Virus record (IMG/VR): IMGVR_UViG_3300040962_000383
Span: 1 to 21,046 of that record
DNA length: 21,046 nucleotides
DNA from: a virus
Direction: 5' to 3' (one strand)
Shown here: positions 1-8,895 of the stretch, piece after piece
Layout: the number at the start of each line of letters is the position of its first letter
How positions within the stretch are numbered: the first letter of the stretch is position 1
The notes under the pieces: generated by a model
Seen by the model: the letters and a program-made list of their open reading frames with translations, nothing else
What the model was told of the DNA's origin: nothing
Databases searched by the model: none
Position numbers and translations under genes: made by a program

Positions 1-1
1 T

Positions 2-3000
2 GATTGCACTGTTCAACCAATTTTCAGAGGAAGCATTACAAGTGCAAACGTATCAAGTGAGGGTGTTGGTTATGGTTCTTCTGAGATCCTTAACTTTGAT
101 AGAAAACCAAATGTATTGTTAGAAAGTGGCAAAGATGCACAACTTACACCAGTTGTTGTTGATGGATCTGTAAGAGAGGTAATTGTAAACAAAGGTGGTA
201 GTGGTTATAATTCACCACCTAACATTACTGTCACTGATGGTAAGTATTGTAAGTTGACACCTGTTCTTGAGAATGGTGCAATCAAATCTGTCATTGTTGT
301 ATCAGGTGGTATTGAATATAGAGGTGACTCACAGATCATTGTATTGCCAGCAGGTAATGATGGTGCTGTCTCTGCAAACCTTAACCAATGGACAGTTAAT
401 AAAGTTGAACAAAAATTCAATAAATTAACTGATGATGATTGCATCATTACAGAAGGTCATATTGATGATACCACACAACTTGTTCATCTTTATGCTCCAA
501 GAAATATTAGATCAGTAGTATATGGAAACAAGTCAAATGGAGAGAGACAATATCAACATCCTGATCTTACAATTAAGAGTGGACTAGAGTCTGATTCCAA
601 GTATCACTCACCAATTATTGGATGGGCATATGATGGATCTCCAATCTATGGACCATTTGGTTATGATAAACCTGAAGGTGGTGTTGTAAGAAGAATGGTT
701 TCTGGTTATGAAGCAAAAGTAGGATCAAGTAGACCACCACTTAATAAGTATCCTCTTGGATTCTTTGTTGAAGATTATTCTTTCACTGGTTTAGGTGACC
801 TTAATGAAAGTAATGGTAGATTCTGCGTTACGCCTGAGTATCCAAATGGAACTTTTTGTTATTTTGCAACCTTCCAAGAAACTCCAGAAAGTGTTGGTGC
901 ATTCAAGAATTTTAGAAAACCACAATTCCCATATTTGATTGGCAATACTTTCCAACACAAGCAAAATGAATTTAACTTTAAGAAGACTTCCAATCATGTT
1001 GATTATGATTTAGTTGCAAACAACTGGAGAAGAATCACAACACCATATAAAATTAATTCAAAATTTGGTGGTTATGACTTCATCTTCAATTCCAATAACA
1101 TCAAAGAACAGGTTATTGAAATCACTGGTGTATCTAAAGGTAGTGTTGATACTGTTGGCATCTTAACTGGTGGCACAAATTATAAAGTAAATGATAGAGT
1201 CATTTTCAAAGGTGACACAGATGGAAAGACAGCAAGAGGAAAGGTTTCTAAAGTTGGTGGTAAACCAGTTAATAATGTAGATATTGAGACTACTACATTA
1301 ACAAACATTGAATTTCAAAATGTAGGTGCTCCCAATAAGTTTATTGGATTTACAACTGAACCTCATAATCTTATCAACAACACCAGAATGAAAATTTCTG
1401 GTCTTTCAGATTATTTTGCTGGTTTAGACAAGTATTATAATATTGGTATTAACACTGGATCTTATATTCTCCTTGATGATGTTGACACATCTGCAAACAC
1501 TGGTATTGTAACTTACTTCAGTGTTGGTGGTGCATTCCAGTACCCATTCATGAGACCAAATGATATCATTAACATTGAATCAGAAAAGATCAAGGTACTT
1601 AATGTTGAACCACTTAACAACAGAATAAGAGTTCTGAGAGCACAGAATGGTACATCAGGTGCTGCACACACAGGTAATGTAAAACTCTTCCAAGATCCTA
1701 GATCGTTCTCTATTAATGTTGGTGCATTAAAAACAACAAAGATTCTTAAAACTAATACTGAATTTTACTTTGATCCTGCTGAGGCATTAGGTATTGGAAG
1801 TGAAACAACTGTTGGTGCTGGTAAGACTATTGTATTCTCAAACCCTGGTGCTGGTGTCACAAACGTATTTGTACCAGAGCAACAAATTTACATTCCTAAC
1901 CACACATTTAGTGTTAATGATTCAGTTGGATACCACACCAATGGTGGTGATGCAATAGAAGTTTGGAATGGTCAAGCAGGTGTTGCAAAAACCACACTTG
2001 ATAAAGTATCACCATTGTTTGTTGCCCCATTTGATGACAAATTCATTGGTCTCTCAACAGTTAGAGTTGGAATGGGAACCACTGGATATAAAGGCATTAC
2101 TGACAGCACTGTAGGACTTTTATACTTTACAAATGTTGGAACAAGTTCTTATCATAGTTTCAAAACTAATTTTGATGATGTTGTAACTGCAAGAGCAGAG
2201 AGAACTAAAGTAACTGTATCAACAGCAAGTACACATGGTCTTATTGTAAATGATCAAGTATCATTTAAGTTGAATCCAAAGAATGAAAGAACAATTGTTG
2301 TTAAGTATGACAATTTTAACAGAAGAATTGTATTTGATCCACAAACATTTGTTGCTGGAAATGTAAATACTGCTTCTAACACAATTGGTGTTTCAACTAG
2401 CATCTTCAAAACTGGTGATAAAGTTATTCACACTTCAGGCGCACCTGCTGGTGGTCTGGTTGATGAAAAGATGTACTATGTCTACATGGATTCACCAACA
2501 AGCATTAAACTTGTTGAGGAAAAGTTTGAACTCAATAAGATCTCACCAAATTTTGTAAACATCACTAGTGCAAGTGGTGGAACTCTTTCCAAAATTAATC
2601 CAACTGTTTCAGCAGACTCAAATCTGAAATTTGACCTTTCTGATGCATCACTTTCCTTCATATCAAATGCTATTAAGTATCCTGCATTTGAGATGAAGTT
2701 ATATACTGATTCACTTTTTATCAATCAGTTTTTAACATCACACAGTAATGATTTTGAGGTAAAGACAAGTGGTGTTGTTGGCACAGATGGTGAACTGACA
2801 CTTAATATCAAGCACATGCCATTTGCTTTGTATTATAAGTTTGTAAATGTCAATGATAACTTTATTATTGATGAGAAAAAGATAGTTATTGATGAAGATG
2901 TTATTTCAAACAATACTATCTTCAAGTCTATTTCAGTTCTTGATGGCAATCATACTATTATTGGAATTGGTTCAACAACTTATAATTTTGATTTAGACAA

Positions 3001-6000
3001 TACATCTTTAATTACTTCTTATGATACAACATCAGCAAATGCTCAATATGATACATCATCATTAAGCGCATTTGGTTCAATTAAAAATGTTGACTTAGTT
3101 GACAACAACTATGGATATACAGAAATCCCTGGAATTTCATCAATCAGAAGTGGAGTAGGAACAGGTGCTATTCTCTTTGCTGAGTCTAAGTCAATTGGTA
3201 AAATTAGAAATCAAAAATTCCAATCAAATAATATTGGTTGGAATTATCCAACTGACCAAACACTGAAACCAACAGCAAACCTCCCTGAGATTGTTGAGAT
3301 AAATCCACTTGCATCATTTGAAAGAATTGGTATTACAACATCTGGTGCAGATTACTTAGTTCCACCTACTCTTATTGTGAGAGATGGTGTAACAAATGAA
3401 ATTGTTGATTGTGTTCTCACCTATGAACTGGGTGATCCTGAAGTTACCATTCTGACCAATTCAAGAGGTTTCTATCCAACTACACCAAGAATTATTGCAA
3501 CCAATAATTCAAATGGTTTCCTGTTTAATGGTCTCACACTTACTGGTGACACTGTTAAATTAGATCTCACTGCAACATTTGACAGTGATTCTGATTATCC
3601 CTTCTTTATTGGAGGTAAAGTCTATGTTGAAAATGTAAGCATAGGAATTAATACCACAGGAAAAGGATATAATTCAGAACAATACAAGCATGAACTGTTT
3701 AGTGTTGTTGGTGTTAAGACAAATGCTGGTGGTGCTGGTGCTTACGTTGAATTTACACTTGAAGATAAATTAAAGTCAGGAGAATTTGCTGGTAATGTAA
3801 TTTCCATTGATGGAGCAAGAGTTATTCCAGAGGAACATCTTCCAGAATTCAAACCAGTTCTTGGTAAGAATAAATTCTCTAATGATGAGACTGTAAGTTG
3901 GGGATTAGCAAATAAAGGTGTTGTTGATGGTTATAATCAAGATACTGATATTCTTAAGATCAAGACTTCAAGTGATCTTGAAATAGATGATTTAGTGATT
4001 GGTGATTCATCAAGAACAAGAGGCATTGTTGTCAAGAAATTTGACTTTGATGCAGATATTAAGACTGGTGCTGGAACTACTGTAAACTATGGTTGGACCA
4101 GAACAACTGGTTTCTTGAATGATAGTCTTCAAAGAATGCCAAACAATGATTACTATCAAAGATTCTCATATTCTCTTAAATCTGAAATCCCATTTGAAAA
4201 GTGGGATAACACTGTTGGTTCACTTAATCACACTGCTGGATTCAAGAAATTCTCAGATCTGCAAGTAATCAGCAAAACTGAAGATCAAAATCTCATACCA
4301 TATGTCAATGACACTGAAATGTCATTTATTGTTGACTGTATTGGCGAAGGTGATCTGAACTGTTGGCATGATTTTGACTTAGGAAGAGAAAATCTATTTG
4401 ATGTAAATGGTCAAACTGTATCAGATACTGTATTTTTTGAAAATGTTATTCTTACTGATTATTTTGAATCAAAAGGAAACAGAGTGTTAAGTGTTGATGA
4501 TGTAAGTCATACATTTAACAGCAATGAAAGAGAAGAGGCACATACAAACATCAGCAACTTTGAAAGTACAGTCAAATTTGCTAAATCACTCTTCCTTGTT
4601 CAAGATACAAGATTTACTGATGAAAGACAATTCCAAATCACCACTGCTGTGGTTGATGATGAATTTGCATACATGACCAGTTATGCAAAACTTTATACAT
4701 TCCCAGATCTTGGTCATTTTGATGTTAGTTCAACTGCAGAAGAGTGGAATTTCCAATTCCACCCAATCAAATTCAGTTTGAATGATTACTTTGTATCTTC
4801 ATTCACATTTGCTTTTGAACCAGAAGCAGTAGGTGTTGCAGAAACATCATTTGGTGATGTTATTCATCAAATTAACCAAGAAGTTGCTGTTCCAACCAAC
4901 ACTGTAACAAATATTGTTTCAGTTGGAACAAGTTTCAGATCACTGAAGGTTATGAACCTTTTGGTATCAGGTGATGAATACCATTTTGCTGAATTTAATA
5001 TTATTCATAATAACACAGATGTAAGTTTTGTTGAATACAACAATATTGATGAAAATAACAGTGTAACATATGGTGGTGGTATTGGAACATACAGTGCTGA
5101 AATAAGTGGTTCTGATATTCTTCTTAAATTCCACCCAAATACTGGAATTGCAGCAACATCATACAGTCAAATTGTTTGCACAGCAGCAGGTCAGTTCCCA
5201 GGAATTACAACAATGAACACTGCCAGAATTGGTAGTGCATATACATCAATTCCCTCTGATTCTTCACCTACTGCTCATGTATTGTCAAGTTATGACACAG
5301 TAAGCACTTCTGAAAAATATAGTGCATCATACCAAGTAGTTACTGTTGAAGACCTTGCAAATAATGAACATGAAATGTTTGAGATTGGGGTGCTCAACTC
5401 ATTAACAATTCCAACACAAGGCATTACAGCTTTTGGTGTTGTAGAAACTGATTCATCTCTTGGAACAATTGGCGTTTCAACATCTGGCAATAATGTGCAG
5501 GTTACATATACAGCAAATCCCAATACTGCTGTAAGAGTAAGATCATTCTTTGTTGATTTGAGAGAACTTTCTCCAACTGAGACATTTAATAAGATTGAGA
5601 TGAATGATGGTTACTTGAGAGCACAGGTTGGAAACTATTTTGGTACAAAATCAAGTGTTGCAACTGAGTTTGAACTAAAACATAATGGTGATGACATCTT
5701 TAAGAGACAATTTGATGGATCATCTACAGTTGGTGTCAATACACTTACAAATCAAATCACTCTTCCAAACCACTTCTTCCAAAGTGGTGAAGCAGTCAAA
5801 TACACTGTTACTGGAGTTGATGAAAGAATTCAAATTGTATCAACTGATTTTGGTGGCAGTGTAGGTTCAACAACTAGACTTCCAGAAGATTTGTTTGTCA
5901 TTAAAGTCAATGACGCTTCTATTGGTTTTGCTACAAATGCAACAGATGCCCAAGCAGTCAACCCAGTCTTTGTTGGACTGACAACAGTTGGAGTTGGTAA

Positions 6001-8863
6001 TTCACACTTCATCACTGCTACAAAACAGAATACTAAGGCATTGGTCTCAATTGATAATATAATTCAGGCACCTATTGCAAAAACTGGTATTGCTGCAACA
6101 TTGTCATCTGATATTATTTTTGACACAACATTTGCTACAAGTGGAATTACATCTATTGCATCAAATGACATCATTAAAATTGATGATGAATTCATGAGAG
6201 TTACATCTGTCACTGGCACTGGTGTAACATTCTTTGTCCAGAGACCAATTCTTGGATCTACAATTCAACCACACCTTACTGGTGCAACAATTGAAAAATT
6301 TGTTGGTAATTACACAATTACTGATAATACACTTAACTTTGTAAGTGCTCCTTATGGTAATATTCCTCTTTCCACAACATCAGCTCTTCCTGATGAAAGA
6401 GATTATACAGGAATCTCTACAAATTCCTCTTTCCATGCAAGAGTATTTACAAAGAGAGGTATAACTGGTTCTACAGATGAGACATACAGTTTAAACCATG
6501 TGTTTGATGATGTATCTGAACAATTTACAGGTGTAAGCAGCAATTTCACTCTTAAATCTGATGGTGCTGATGTAACTGGTATTACTTCCAATACAATCAT
6601 GCTTGTTAATAATATTTTCCAAGCACCACAGGGAGTTCAGGCTGAAGTTGGTGAATATCAAAACTTTGAAAGTGTTGGTGTAACCACTGTAAGATTTACT
6701 GCTGGTTTTGGAACCCCACGTGGATATAATCAAAATATTGGTGGTCTTCCAATTGGTGGAATGATTGTTTCTGTTGGTTCAAGTGAAGGTTTTGGATATC
6801 AACCACTAGTTGGTGCTGGTGGAACTGCAATTGTTTCAAATACAGGAACTATTTCAGCAATCAGTATTGGAAACACTGGTTCTGGTTATAGATCTGGTGT
6901 TGTGACTGCTTACAATGTTGGTGTTCAAACTTACTTTGGTGTTCTTCCTATTCTTGAGCATATTGGAACTGCAATTGTAACAGATGGTGGAGTAACAAGT
7001 ATTGATATCACAAATCCAGGTTCTGGATATACCAATACTAATGCACCAGTTGTTGTGATTGAAGAACCATTAAGTTATGATAATATTCCTCTGATCTATT
7101 CATCTTCATCTTCAGGTGTTGGTACTGAAGCAACTGCTAATATTAAAGTTGGTCAAGGTTCAAGCGTCATTGAGTTTGAATTAAATGATTTTGGTTTTGG
7201 ATTTAAAAAAGCAGAGACATTGACAATTCCATTTGGTGGAGCAACAGGTATTCCAACTAATCCTTCACTTTCATTCAGTGAGTTCCAACTGACAATACAA
7301 GATGTTTACAGTGACAACTTCAATGGATACTCACCTGGAGAATTCCAAGTCTTGGATAGAATTGATGATCAATTTGATGGTATTAAGAAAGTATTCCCAC
7401 TAACATTAGAAGGTGAACCAATTTCAATTAGAGCATCAAGAGAATCAAATATTGAAGTAGACCAAACATTGCTTGTCTTTATTAATGATATTCTGCAGGT
7501 TCCTCGTTTATCATACACATTTGAGGGTGGAAGTCAAATAACATTTAATGAAGCACCAAAGGGTGAGGGTTCAGGTATTCCTGAGGGTGATACATCAAGA
7601 ATCCTTTTCTACAAAGGTGCAGGTGAGTCTGATGTTGTTTTTGAAAACATTCTGGAGACAGTAAAAATTGGTGATACTGTTGAATTAAATGCTGATATTG
7701 ATAATGGACAAAGCATTGTCTTTGATCAAGATAAGAGAGTTGTAACTGGTATCACAACAATTGATGCTGTACAAACCAATCTCTACAAAGGACCTGGACT
7801 TGCAAATAATAGAACTGTCACAAGACCTCTTTCATGGTGCAAACAAACTATTGACAGAAAGATCAATGGACAGTTTGTTGGAAAGGATAGACAGAAGTAT
7901 GAACCTATTATTTCTCCTACTTCTTATCTTATCACATCAGTTGGTTCTGCAGCAACAGAGGCATATGTTGATAGTGTAAGACCATTGTATGATGGTGCCA
8001 ATGAATCTTCAAACAGAGCATTCCAAAACTCTGTAAGTTTGATCTCACAAAATACAATTTCAGATGCAACAGCAACTGCAACTGTTGGAACAGGTGGTAC
8101 TATTTCAGCAATCACAATCACTGATGGTGGTTCAGGTTATGATTTCACACCAACAGTAACCATTGCAGGTATTGGCACATTAGGCACTCAGGCAACTGCT
8201 ACTGCCTCTGTAACAGGTGGAGTGGTCACTGGTGTTACTATCACTAATGCAGGCACTAATTACACTACTTCACCATTAGTGTATATCCAACCACCAAAGA
8301 TTACAAAAGAGGTAATCAATGTAGATTCATACTCAGGTGATTTTGGTGTTATTGTTGGAATTGGAAGCACAAATTTTGGTGCTCAGAAACAGTTGTTCTT
8401 TGATGTTTATATCCCAACTGATTCATTCATGAGAGACGCAAGTCTTGTTGGTACTGCACAAACAGTAAGTGGTATTAGCACTGGTGATTTTATTGTTGTC
8501 AGAGATACATTCCTTTCTATTGGAAGTACATTTGCATCTGCTGTTGGTGTTGCTGACACTTTCCTTGATTGTGTATATCAAGTTGGTTCTGCATCAACTG
8601 AGATGGTGACTGTCACTAATGAAGAATCTGCTGGTATTGTAACAGCAGTAAGAAGAATCAAGTGTAATGTTGACACATATGGTCCAGGTATCACACATAC
8701 TAAGAGACCATTTATGGGCAACTATAGTTGGGGTAAGATTGTTTTTGAAGAGAGAACTGACACCAAGACATTTGATGCACATAATGAAAGTGGTGTCATT
8801 GGAATATCAACATCTGGTCTGGTCCAGAGAACTAATGCTCTCAAGTTCAAAAACTATATCTAA
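2..8863 (+). CDS. Giant virion structural protein, 5'-truncated by the window edge (YHYH-like domain, repeat modules)
   Basis: The reading frame is open from base 2 to the TAA at 8861-8863, giving at least 2953 residues. The only start-like codon near the left is an internal TTG at 116, so the true start lies upstream of the window. Residues about 200-291 match the YHYH family: a GWAYDGSPIYGPFGY segment, then DLNESNGR and TPEYPNGT, but with FCYF where the family has YHYH. G-x-G-Y modules occur near residues 20-115, about 1035-1125, 2290-2355 and 2705-2765. NDI-x-Q-x-P beta units lie at about 2015, 2200 and 2491. The C-terminal part has a conserved-looking stretch with WCKQT and VGKDR (about 2610-2640). 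No signal peptide or membrane segment is visible. It directly precedes gp8, the place of gene 7 in T4. The family resemblance is to huge structural proteins of marine T4-like phages. A role as baseplate periphery or tail fibre is inferred; exact function unknown. Confidence 0.82.
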   Translation, partial: DCTVQPIFRGSITSANVSSEGVGYGSSEILNFDRKPNVLLESGKDAQLTPVVVDGSVREVIVNKGGSGYNSPPNITVTDGKYCKLTPVLENGAIKSVIVVSGGIEYRGDSQIIVLPAGNDGAVSANLNQWTVNKVEQKFNKLTDDDCIITEGHIDDTTQLVHLYAPRNIRSVVYGNKSNGERQYQHPDLTIKSGLESDSKYHSPIIGWAYDGSPIYGPFGYDKPEGGVVRRMVSGYEAKVGSSRPPLNKYPLGFFVEDYSFTGLGDLNESNGRFCVTPEYPNGTFCYFATFQETPESVGAFKNFRKPQFPYLIGNTFQHKQNEFNFKKTSNHVDYDLVANNWRRITTPYKINSKFGGYDFIFNSNNIKEQVIEITGVSKGSVDTVGILTGGTNYKVNDRVIFKGDTDGKTARGKVSKVGGKPVNNVDIETTTLTNIEFQNVGAPNKFIGFTTEPHNLINNTRMKISGLSDYFAGLDKYYNIGINTGSYILLDDVDTSANTGIVTYFSVGGAFQYPFMRPNDIINIESEKIKVLNVEPLNNRIRVLRAQNGTSGAAHTGNVKLFQDPRSFSINVGALKTTKILKTNTEFYFDPAEALGIGSETTVGAGKTIVFSNPGAGVTNVFVPEQQIYIPNHTFSVNDSVGYHTNGGDAIEVWNGQAGVAKTTLDKVSPLFVAPFDDKFIGLSTVRVGMGTTGYKGITDSTVGLLYFTNVGTSSYHSFKTNFDDVVTARAERTKVTVSTASTHGLIVNDQVSFKLNPKNERTIVVKYDNFNRRIVFDPQTFVAGNVNTASNTIGVSTSIFKTGDKVIHTSGAPAGGLVDEKMYYVYMDSPTSIKLVEEKFELNKISPNFVNITSASGGTLSKINPTVSADSNLKFDLSDASLSFISNAIKYPAFEMKLYTDSLFINQFLTSHSNDFEVKTSGVVGTDGELTLNIKHMPFALYYKFVNVNDNFIIDEKKIVIDEDVISNNTIFKSISVLDGNHTIIGIGSTTYNFDLDNTSLITSYDTTSANAQYDTSSLSAFGSIKNVDLVDNNYGYTEIPGISSIRSGVGTGAILFAESKSIGKIRNQKFQSNNIGWNYPTDQTLKPTANLPEIVEINPLASFERIGITTSGADYLVPPTLIVRDGVTNEIVDCVLTYELGDPEVTILTNSRGFYPTTPRIIATNNSNGFLFNGLTLTGDTVKLDLTATFDSDSDYPFFIGGKVYVENVSIGINTTGKGYNSEQYKHELFSVVGVKTNAGGAGAYVEFTLEDKLKSGEFAGNVISIDGARVIPEEHLPEFKPVLGKNKFSNDETVSWGLANKGVVDGYNQDTDILKIKTSSDLEIDDLVIGDSSRTRGIVVKKFDFDADIKTGAGTTVNYGWTRTTGFLNDSLQRMPNNDYYQRFSYSLKSEIPFEKWDNTVGSLNHTAGFKKFSDLQVISKTEDQNLIPYVNDTEMSFIVDCIGEGDLNCWHDFDLGRENLFDVNGQTVSDTVFFENVILTDYFESKGNRVLSVDDVSHTFNSNEREEAHTNISNFESTVKFAKSLFLVQDTRFTDERQFQITTAVVDDEFAYMTSYAKLYTFPDLGHFDVSSTAEEWNFQFHPIKFSLNDYFVSSFTFAFEPEAVGVAETSFGDVIHQINQEVAVPTNTVTNIVSVGTSFRSLKVMNLLVSGDEYHFAEFNIIHNNTDVSFVEYNNIDENNSVTYGGGIGTYSAEISGSDILLKFHPNTGIAATSYSQIVCTAAGQFPGITTMNTARIGSAYTSIPSDSSPTAHVLSSYDTVSTSEKYSASYQVVTVEDLANNEHEMFEIGVLNSLTIPTQGITAFGVVETDSSLGTIGVSTSGNNVQVTYTANPNTAVRVRSFFVDLRELSPTETFNKIEMNDGYLRAQVGNYFGTKSSVATEFELKHNGDDIFKRQFDGSSTVGVNTLTNQITLPNHFFQSGEAVKYTVTGVDERIQIVSTDFGGSVGSTTRLPEDLFVIKVNDASIGFATNATDAQAVNPVFVGLTTVGVGNSHFITATKQNTKALVSIDNIIQAPIAKTGIAATLSSDIIFDTTFATSGITSIASNDIIKIDDEFMRVTSVTGTGVTFFVQRPILGSTIQPHLTGATIEKFVGNYTITDNTLNFVSAPYGNIPLSTTSALPDERDYTGISTNSSFHARVFTKRGITGSTDETYSLNHVFDDVSEQFTGVSSNFTLKSDGADVTGITSNTIMLVNNIFQAPQGVQAEVGEYQNFESVGVTTVRFTAGFGTPRGYNQNIGGLPIGGMIVSVGSSEGFGYQPLVGAGGTAIVSNTGTISAISIGNTGSGYRSGVVTAYNVGVQTYFGVLPILEHIGTAIVTDGGVTSIDITNPGSGYTNTNAPVVVIEEPLSYDNIPLIYSSSSSGVGTEATANIKVGQGSSVIEFELNDFGFGFKKAETLTIPFGGATGIPTNPSLSFSEFQLTIQDVYSDNFNGYSPGEFQVLDRIDDQFDGIKKVFPLTLEGEPISIRASRESNIEVDQTLLVFINDILQVPRLSYTFEGGSQITFNEAPKGEGSGIPEGDTSRILFYKGAGESDVVFENILETVKIGDTVELNADIDNGQSIVFDQDKRVVTGITTIDAVQTNLYKGPGLANNRTVTRPLSWCKQTIDRKINGQFVGKDRQKYEPIISPTSYLITSVGSAATEAYVDSVRPLYDGANESSNRAFQNSVSLISQNTISDATATATVGTGGTISAITITDGGSGYDFTPTVTIAGIGTLGTQATATASVTGGVVTGVTITNAGTNYTTSPLVYIQPPKITKEVINVDSYSGDFGVIVGIGSTNFGAQKQLFFDVYIPTDSFMRDASLVGTAQTVSGISTGDFIVVRDTFLSIGSTFASAVGVADTFLDCVYQVGSASTEMVTVTNEESAGIVTAVRRIKCNVDTYGPGITHTKRPFMGNYSWGKIVFEERTDTKTFDAHNESGVIGISTSGLVQRTNALKFKNYI
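50..350 (+). repeat. Cluster of three G-x-G-Y modules, N-terminal part of the visible giant protein
   Basis: Three successive units read EGVGYGSSEILNF, then VREVIVNKGGSGYNSPPNITV, then IKSVIVVSGGIEYRGDSQIIV. Each has a valine/isoleucine strand, a glycine-aromatic turn and a second hydrophobic strand. The units are about 35-45 residues apart. The cluster continues to the left edge, so more copies may lie outside the window. Confidence 0.7.
599..874 (+). other. YHYH-like domain inside the giant structural protein
   Basis: Residues about 200-291 of the visible protein carry the order of motifs seen in YHYH-family domains: SPIIGWAYDGSPIYGPFGY, a linker of about 45 residues, DLNESNGRF, and TPEYPNGT. 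The position of the family's namesake tetrad is FCYF (854-865), so both histidines are absent. The assignment rests on motif order recalled from the family, not on an alignment. Confidence 0.7.
6040..7560 (+). repeat. Three copies of a (V/L)-x-N-(D/N)-I-x-Q-(A/V)-P unit in the giant protein
   Basis: The units are SIDNIIQAP (about 6046-6072), LVNNIFQAP (about 6602-6628) and VFINDILQVP (about 7474-7503). The last continues as YTFEGGSQITFNEAPKGEG. This resembles the widespread phage fibre unit in which a 'VNG-x-x-Q-x-P' strand pair is followed by an 'ITF-x-x-AP' strand. The copies are diverged and unevenly spaced (about 560 and 870 bases), so this is an old internal duplication, not a recent one. 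Confidence 0.55.
6760..7065 (+). repeat. G-x-G-Y modules, C-terminal third of the giant protein
   Basis: The stretch contains EGFGYQPLVGAGGTA, ISAISIGNTGSGYRSG and VTSIDITNPGSGYTNTNAPVV. Each GSGY turn is preceded by an S-I-x-I strand, and the last is followed by a V-V-V-I-E strand. The same unit is seen in gp8 and gp14 in this window. Confidence 0.7.
8077..8302 (+). repeat. Pair of G-x-G-Y modules near the C-terminus of the giant protein
   Basis: Two tandem units read ISAITITDGGSGYDFTPTVTI and VTGVTITNAGTNYTTSPLVYI. They are linked by an alanine/threonine-rich strand (TQATATASV). These are close to the units in gp14 at 20125-20610. Confidence 0.72.
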
Positions 8864-8868
8864 TCCCC

Positions 8869-8876
8869 TATAAATA
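8869..8876 (+). promoter_or_regulatory. T4-type late promoter, TATAAATA
   Basis: An exact copy of the T4 late promoter element, the octamer read by host RNA polymerase carrying gp55 and gp33, begins six bases after the stop of the giant gene and ends 19 bases before the gp8 start. Known late promoters start transcription about six bases after the octamer, which would leave a leader of only about 14 bases. It is the only perfect copy I noticed at a gene junction, so it probably drives gp8 and the genes behind it. Confidence 0.8.
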
Positions 8877-8895
8877 AACAAAAAGTCCTAATAAA

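Noticed and set aside
116-118. TTG as the start codon of the giant gene
   Set aside because: The frame is open to base 2 and its upstream translation (EGVGYGSSEILNF) matches the same repeat family, so this TTG is an internal leucine.
50-350. The repeats as a CRISPR array or noncoding DNA repeats
   Set aside because: The repetition is at protein level within an open frame; the DNA units are diverged and have no constant repeat with unique spacers.
7761-7979. Same-strand out-of-frame ORFs inside the giants (also near 16001-16261 and 16346-16528)
   Set aside because: Leucine-rich shadow translations inside conserved coding sequence, without support for expression.
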